A stretch of DNA of 19,116 nt from Dehalococcoidia bacterium UBA1151. GTDB lineage: Bacteria; Chloroflexota; Dehalococcoidia; Lucifugimonadales; Lucifugimonadaceae. The notes under the pieces were generated by a model. The model was not told the origin of the DNA. It saw only the letters and a program-made list of their open reading frames with translations, and did not search any database. Numbering within the stretch: the first letter of the stretch is position 1; every line of letters starts with the position of its first letter. The position numbers and the translations under genes were made by a program. This document shows, in pieces, positions 15,124 through 19,116 of this stretch. The stretch lies in contig DBZV01000070.1 of NCBI GenBank assembly GCA_002311865.1, forward strand, positions 9,325 to 28,440, given 5' to 3'.

Positions 15124-16074
15124 ATGCCGACCATCGATCATCTAATTGTCCCCCTCGACGGCTCTCGGGTTTCCGAAGCCGTATTACCGCTTGTTGCGGC
15201 GCTGGGTGTCAAGATGAATCTGCCCGTGACGTTGTTCCGGTCGGTCGATCCTTCGACTACGGAGGAATCGGTCCATTACGGTATCGTGGGTGGGCAACCT
15301 GTTCGTACAGACAAGATCGCTCGCAACCGCTCCTTCGATGGGCTTTATGGCGACGTTCAAGCGGCTAAGGACTACCTGACTAAGAATCAGGGCCGCCTGG
15401 CTGTTCGCGGTATTTCGTGCGACGTACATGTGCCGGTGGGTGACGCCTCGCTGGCACTACAGGAGCTGGCCGACAAGCAGGGTGCGTTCATTGTGATGGC
15501 TACCCATGGCTGGAGCGGTACGGACACGGAATCGTTGGGAAGTGTCGCATCAAGGATGCTGGAGTACTCGAAGACCCCGGTTATCTTGACCCGACCTATC
15601 CACTCCGGCTCGCATGGCAGCGCGCTCTACGGCTTCCGGCAAGTGGTTGTTGGCCTCGATGGCTCAAAACAGGCCGAGGCAGCTATCCCCGCAGCTTCCG
15701 AGATGTCAAAAGCGCTCGGGGCAGAGTTGATCTACCTGCGATCGAGCGGCGCTGGCCATCAGTTCGCTTCAGCTGAGGCCGTTGAGCGGGCTGAACAGGA
15801 GAGCAAGGACTATCTGATCGCCATAATGCGCCGGTCGTCGCTCAACGGAATCGAGGCGCGCGGAGAGGGGATGTCAGGAAAACCGGCCTCCGATCTTGTG
15901 GAGTTCGCCACAAAGAATCCCGGCACTCTGTTCGCTCTGACTCGACCCCGGCGGGCACAACGATCTCGGCTTGTCCTGGACAGTGTTACCGATGCTGTGA
16001 TCCGCGCTGGCGTCTGTCCGGTGCTGCTGACTCCCGTAGCAGATAAGCCGGCCCGGGTACTTGAGGTTGCCTAG
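15124..16074 (+). CDS. Universal stress protein, two tandem UspA domains
   Basis: A 316-residue protein with two Usp domains, about residues 4-158 and 170-305. The first has VPLDGS (10-14), MATHGWSG and LGSVASRMLEYSKTPV; the second has VVVGLDGS and a C-terminal VLDSVTDAVIRAGVCPVLLTP. The first ATP-loop (G-2x-G-6x-GS) is shorter than the usual G-2x-G-9x-GS, so nucleotide binding is uncertain there, and the second domain lacks the glycine loop. Cytoplasmic stress sensor/chaperone of unknown partner. The SD before the ATG is weak. The next gene starts 54 nt downstream on the same strand. Confidence 0.9.
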   Translation: MPTIDHLIVPLDGSRVSEAVLPLVAALGVKMNLPVTLFRSVDPSTTEESVHYGIVGGQPVRTDKIARNRSFDGLYGDVQAAKDYLTKNQGRLAVRGISCDVHVPVGDASLALQELADKQGAFIVMATHGWSGTDTESLGSVASRMLEYSKTPVILTRPIHSGSHGSALYGFRQVVVGLDGSKQAEAAIPAASEMSKALGAELIYLRSSGAGHQFASAEAVERAEQESKDYLIAIMRRSSLNGIEARGEGMSGKPASDLVEFATKNPGTLFALTRPRRAQRSRLVLDSVTDAVIRAGVCPVLLTPVADKPARVLEVA

Positions 16075-16128
16075 TCAGATGCGGCATATCGGACGATTCG
16101 CTGAGGGCCGGGAAGGCGGTCACAAATC

Positions 16129-16677
16129 ATGACTTCTGACACGCTGGGCAATCTCAGCTCCCATATCGCAAGCCTCAACTTCTTGCAGGGCGATGTTTCG
16201 GATCTCAAAAAGCGTATGACGCAGATTGAGGAGCTCGAACAAAAAGTCGAGGACCTGGAGCGAAAAAACAGTTCGCTGATCGAACCCGCAGATGGCGATC
16301 TCACCGAGGGCAAATCTCGGCGCGCGGCTACTTTGCCAGAACTCGCAGCTGCTTCGGAGCGGTCATTGCTTCACGATATTCAGAGTCACTTCGTGTGTGA
16401 GTCATGCGGTTCAACACACCTGGTTGCGGCGCTTGTGAAGTGTACGGAGTGCAACCAAACCAGGCCTGGTTTGGTTGGAGCCCAGCGCCGGAGCAGAAGC
16501 GCAAACGAACAAAACCCGCTAAGTCCCGGAAGGGCCGAACCGCTCGGTCTTGATCGACTGGAACGGTACCCCGGCCGCAAGTGCAAGCTCGGCGGCGGCT
16601 TCTACGAATCCATCAGGGCCACACACAAACACTTTCGCGTTCGTCGTCTTAAGGAACGCCAGTGCGTCGTCGATTAG
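16129..16677 (+). CDS. Coiled-coil / zinc-ribbon protein, C-terminus probably frameshifted
   Basis: The open frame encodes 182 residues. Residues about 15-50 form a heptad-like coiled coil (DLKKRMTQIEELEQKVEDLE), followed by a charged linker and a zinc ribbon with C90-x2-C93 (CESCG) and C105-x2-C108 (CTECN). After residue about 111 the sequence becomes arginine/glycine-rich and runs 159 nt into the convergent reductase gene, like an antisense shadow. In the frame shifted by -1 near 16455-16466 the protein would instead continue QAWFGWSPAPEQKRKRT and stop at TGA 16551-16553. That is the kind of aromatic, basic tail expected after a zinc ribbon, and overlaps the reductase by only 35 nt. A real indel or sequencing error is likely. 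Function unknown; start GTC-less ATG, SD mediocre. Confidence 0.7.
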   Translation: MTSDTLGNLSSHIASLNFLQGDVSDLKKRMTQIEELEQKVEDLERKNSSLIEPADGDLTEGKSRRAATLPELAAASERSLLHDIQSHFVCESCGSTHLVAALVKCTECNQTRPGLVGAQRRSRSANEQNPLSPGRAEPLGLDRLERYPGRKCKLGGGFYESIRATHKHFRVRRLKERQCVVD

Positions 16678-17262
16678 TCTTGTGCTGACTCTGCCGCGTT
16701 CGCCGGTCCAGCCCGCATCGTCCTCTCTGGTCAACGTGATGGTCGAGCGCACTTCCGTATCTTCGGACTCGAAATTTCCCAGTTCATCTCGGTAGATCAC
16801 ATCGACTGTGGTTCGCGCACTGTAGATCAGTGCCGTCCGCACCGATGATCCAGCGGCGCTGCGGTGCCGCAGCATTGACATCAACGGGACCACTCCTGAT
16901 CCGCCAGCGAGCAGCAGCAGGGGACCACCCGTGTCTGAAGTCCAAGTGAATGGCCCGCCAATTGGTCCTCGCATCTTGATCTCGTCTCCCACCTTCACAA
17001 CCTGATGAAAAAACGGCGATACCTCGCCGCTCTCAATTATCTCGATGGTGAGATCGATTACGCCCTCGGATTCGGGCGCGGAAGCGATTGAGTAGCTGCG
17101 CTGTGCCTGATATCCATCGGGTGCGGTCAATCGCACGTCATAGTGCTGGCCGGAGCGGAACGGTGGACGATCGTCGATTCTCAATCGGAACGACTTGGTG
17201 CGGGGCGTCTCATCGATGATCTCCTCAACGATGGCTTTCTGCCATAGGACGCGATGTTGCAC
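16519..17262 (-). CDS. FAD/NAD(P)-binding ferredoxin-reductase-type oxidoreductase
   Basis: A 247-residue FNR-fold protein. The FAD domain carries the RSYS motif (55-58) and GPIGGPF (99-105); the nucleotide domain carries AGGSGVVPLMSM (119-130) and CGPDGFVEAA (214-223), with ERFG near the C-terminus. No [2Fe-2S] ferredoxin domain follows, so it is a one-cofactor reductase that passes electrons from NAD(P)H to a partner. The partner is most likely the molybdenum enzyme encoded just upstream (24-nt gap, same strand); this gene pair recurs in other bacteria. The GTG start has only a weak GGA SD. Its 3' end overlaps the zinc-ribbon frame from the opposite strand. Confidence 0.9.
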   Translation of the reverse strand: MQHRVLWQKAIVEEIIDETPRTKSFRLRIDDRPPFRSGQHYDVRLTAPDGYQAQRSYSIASAPESEGVIDLTIEIIESGEVSPFFHQVVKVGDEIKMRGPIGGPFTWTSDTGGPLLLLAGGSGVVPLMSMLRHRSAAGSSVRTALIYSARTTVDVIYRDELGNFESEDTEVRSTITLTREDDAGWTGERGRVSTRLIDDALAFLKTTNAKVFVCGPDGFVEAAAELALAAGVPFQSIKTERFGPSGT

Positions 17263-17286
17263 TGGTTTACGTCCAGCGTGACGAAC

Positions 17287-17886
17287 TTAGTCGCCCCAGT
17301 ATCGTTCTTCTCGCCATGGATCGCCGCGCATGTGGTATCCAGAAGCCTCCCAGAAACCCGGTGCATCTTGATCCATCAGTTCAATGCTGTTTACCCACTT
17401 CGCGCTCTTCCAGAGATACAGGTGCGGAACGAGGAAGCGAGCTGGGCCGCCGTGGTTCCGCTCAAGTGGCTCACCCTCAAACTCGAACGCGAGCCATGCT
17501 TTGCCATCCGTGACATCGTCCAGCGGCAAGTTCGTCGTGTACCCACCGTAAGAGCCAATCATCACGTACTCTTCGGTCACTTCCCCAACTGCCTCAAGTA
17601 GTGTGTCGAATGAGATTCCTTTCCACTCGCTATCCAGCTTGGACCACTTTGTTACGCAGTGCAGATCAACCGTGATCTTCTCCTGAGGCAACTCCATCAT
17701 CTGATCCCAGGTCCACGTTGCGAGAGGGCTTTTGGCTCGCGTGATTGAAAACGACCAGGTGTCCGTATCTACCCTGGGCGTGGGCCCCGCGGTGAGCGTC
17801 GGGAATCCAGTTTCGAAGTACTGACCGGGCGGTATCTCACGCGGTGGTTCAGGGCGGCGTAGTCCAAAGAATCCTCTTGTTGCCAA
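17287..17886 (-). CDS. Sulfite-oxidase-fold molybdopterin-dependent oxidoreductase, cytoplasmic
   Basis: With the start chosen here the protein has 199 residues. It shows the sulfite-oxidase Moco-binding fold: PPGQYFETGFPTLTAGPTP, the molybdenum-ligand Cys (C77 here, VDLHCVTKWSK), GISFDTLLEA, SYGGYTTNLPLDD and GGPARFLVPHLYLWKSAKWV. The length equals just the Moco domain; there is no heme or dimerization domain and no Tat signal, so it should work in the cytoplasm with the adjacent flavin reductase. The frame is open to a TTG at 17976, but the TTG at 17886 has GAGAGG 6 nt upstream, gives a start near the usual GFFG...PPGQY, and leaves 125 nt for the divergent promoter. The electron donor/acceptor chemistry (oxygen atom transfer from an S- or N-oxide, or the reverse) is not known. 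Confidence 0.88.
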   Translation of the reverse strand: MATRGFFGLRRPEPPREIPPGQYFETGFPTLTAGPTPRVDTDTWSFSITRAKSPLATWTWDQMMELPQEKITVDLHCVTKWSKLDSEWKGISFDTLLEAVGEVTEEYVMIGSYGGYTTNLPLDDVTDGKAWLAFEFEGEPLERNHGGPARFLVPHLYLWKSAKWVNSIELMDQDAPGFWEASGYHMRGDPWREERYWGD

Positions 17887-17964
17887 CAAAGACCTCTCAT
17901 ATGCAGATGCGGCGTCATCCGCAAAGTGTACCCGCCAGACAAGTGTTGGCGTAAGAGATAGCTC

Positions 17965-17970
17965 TATACT
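17965..17970 (+). promoter_or_regulatory. Candidate -10 box for the SDR gene
   Basis: TATACT, about 42 nt before the ATG at 18012, in the divergent gap. No good -35 hexamer is seen at the usual distance. A start about 35 nt before the ATG would leave a short leader carrying the GGAG SD. Confidence 0.3.
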
Positions 17971-18011
17971 CGGCAATCTCAGACATATATCCCACGAAAT
18001 GGAGATTTACG

Positions 18012-18776
18012 ATGCGATTGGAAGGTAAGTCAGCGATTGTGACTGGCGCGGGGAACGGGATTGGAAAAGCGATAGCTGAACTGTTTGCTTCTGAGGGAGC
18101 CAGCGTGATGGTTGCAGAGCTAGAAGATGGGCCGGGCAGGGCAACAGTTGATTCCATAAATGCAGCGGGTGGAGCAGCGGTGTTTCAACATACGGATATC
18201 TCTAACGAGGGTTCTGTTGGGGCGATGGTCGCTGCCGCTACTGCCGCCCATGGCACGGTAAACATTCTGGTTAACAATGCGGCGGCATTCGTGTTTGGCA
18301 CAGTTGAAGACGTGACCGACGCCGATTGGAACAAAGTGCTGGGGGTCAACGTAATTGGAACCTCTCACTGCGTGCGGCACGTCCTGCCGGCGATGCGCAA
18401 AGCTGGTGGCGGTGCAATAGTGAACCTGGCATCGGTGAGCTCATTCATAGCGCAACCAGCGTTCATCCCTTATAACGCTAGCAAAGGCGCAGTTCTTCAG
18501 TTGACGCGTTGTCTGGCCCTTGACCTCGCCGCAGACAACATCCGAGTGAACGCAGTCTGTCCCGGGGCGATCAAAACGCGCGCCACCGATCAACACATCG
18601 CATCGCTTGGATTAGACCCGGAAGAGGCATATCTGGAGTTCGGACAAGACTCACCATTCAAGCGGATGGGAGAACCATCGGAGATTGCGTACGGCGCGCT
18701 ATTTCTCGCATCAGACGAGGCATCATTCATGACCGGATCGCACATTGTCATAGACGGTGGAGCAACCATCGACTAG
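18012..18776 (+). CDS. SDR family NAD(P)-dependent oxidoreductase (classical type)
   Basis: A 254-residue classical short-chain dehydrogenase. The cofactor loop TGAGNGIG (11-18), NNAA (88-91), and the catalytic tetrad N113, S141, Y154 and K158 (PYNASKGA) are all in place, as are the PGAIKT turn and the C-terminal GSHIVIDGG. A reduction or oxidation of a hydroxyl on a sugar acid, acyl chain or similar is expected; no Arg/Lys after the glycine loop clearly fixes NADPH, and an acidic residue (E36) after the second strand hints at NAD(H). The ATG has GGAG 7 nt upstream. It is divergent from the molybdoenzyme and 116 nt upstream of the archaellin-like gene. Confidence 0.93.
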   Translation: MRLEGKSAIVTGAGNGIGKAIAELFASEGASVMVAELEDGPGRATVDSINAAGGAAVFQHTDISNEGSVGAMVAAATAAHGTVNILVNNAAAFVFGTVEDVTDADWNKVLGVNVIGTSHCVRHVLPAMRKAGGGAIVNLASVSSFIAQPAFIPYNASKGAVLQLTRCLALDLAADNIRVNAVCPGAIKTRATDQHIASLGLDPEEAYLEFGQDSPFKRMGEPSEIAYGALFLASDEASFMTGSHIVIDGGATID

Positions 18777-18892
18777 CTCTGTATGTGTAGACACCCCACT
18801 GCCATGAGTAGGACAAACCCACAAAGGTAACCAGTTAATCTCACCTGTGAACGGAACATGGACGCAGCTAACTTAGAGGTGTGCTGCACTCA

Positions 18893-19116
18893 ATGCTGGG
18901 ACAGTTATCTAACGTCCTGAACAGAATCCCCCCGTGCCGGTCGACGCCCAGAGTCGACCAGACTGCGCCGACTCAGCGCGGCATCACGGGAATCGAAACC
19001 GCGATCATCATGATCTCAATGGTGGTGGTTGCGAGTATCTTTGCCTTCGCCACTCTGACCACCGGTACATTCGCCGCGCAAGAAGGCAAAAAGACTGACC
19101 TGCCCCAAATAGTTGT
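18893..19116 (+). CDS. Archaellin-like (archaeal flagellin/type IV pilin-like) protein, 3' part cut by the window edge
   Basis: The first 74 codons are open to the edge. A 30-residue leader ends in TQRG, then comes ITGIETAII followed by a long hydrophobic helix (MISMVVVASIFAFATLTTG) and a polar stretch TFAAQEGKK. This is the class III signal peptide and N-terminal helix of archaellins: cleavage after a basic residue plus Gly, G+3, E+5, and the VVVAS-FAF core. The leader is longer than the usual 6-12 residues. The SD AGAGG is 13 nt upstream, and GTG 18881 is the only in-frame earlier alternative, so the start is a little uncertain. The membrane prepilin peptidase would process it and the ArlI/ArlJ-like machine assemble it; these genes would lie beyond the edge. 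Type IV pilin of bacterial type fits less well. Confidence 0.78.
   Translation, partial: MLGQLSNVLNRIPPCRSTPRVDQTAPTQRGITGIETAIIMISMVVVASIFAFATLTTGTFAAQEGKKTDLPQIV

Overview
The window reads as accessory chromosome of a free-living, probably marine bacterium of the Chloroflexota, perhaps a SAR202-type lineage. This placement is inference. It rests on two enolase-superfamily (mandelate racemase/MR-MLE) genes with a UxuA-like dehydratase, on several molybdenum-cofactor (Moco) genes, and on an archaellin-like N-terminus in an otherwise bacterial setting. SAR202 genomes are known for expanded MR/MLE enzymes, and some Chloroflexota carry archaellum genes. GC content is moderate. Many genes start with GTG or TTG behind a good Shine-Dalgarno (SD) sequence. 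No phage, plasmid, IS transposase, rRNA or CRISPR array was seen.

Layout. 110-3089 (minus): a tight operon of XdhC/CoxI-type maturation factor, MocA-like Moco nucleotidyltransferase and M24 peptidase. 3243-4340 (minus): MR-type enolase-superfamily enzyme. 4501-5382 (plus): multi-pass membrane protein. 5395-5606: palindromic repeat DNA, then a CAT-anticodon tRNA (5707-5782) and an unlisted 42-residue membrane peptide (5988-6116). 6149-8606 (minus): glycosidase-like beta-propeller, 2H phosphoesterase and TfoX-N protein. 8885-9952 (minus): sialidase-like protein, divergent from a galactonate-dehydratase-like enolase-superfamily enzyme (10116-11270, plus). 11555-14910 (minus): UxuA-like dehydratase, MOSC protein and a ThDP (thiamine diphosphate)-dependent enzyme. 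15124-16677 (plus): tandem universal stress protein and a coiled-coil/zinc-ribbon protein with a probable frameshift. 16519-17886 (minus): cytoplasmic sulfite-oxidase-fold molybdoenzyme with its own flavin reductase. 18012-18776 (plus): SDR dehydrogenase. 18893 to the right edge (plus): the start of an archaellin-like gene.

How it fits together (inference). Three acid-sugar dehydratase-type enzymes, two carbohydrate-active beta-propeller proteins, an SDR and a ThDP lyase/synthase could release and break down sugar acids from polysaccharide. The MocA-like, XdhC-like, MOSC and sulfite-oxidase-fold genes form a second, molybdenum theme. A family of short palindromic repeats sits in at least three of the intergenic gaps. 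The most notable item is the archaellin-like protein cut by the right edge.
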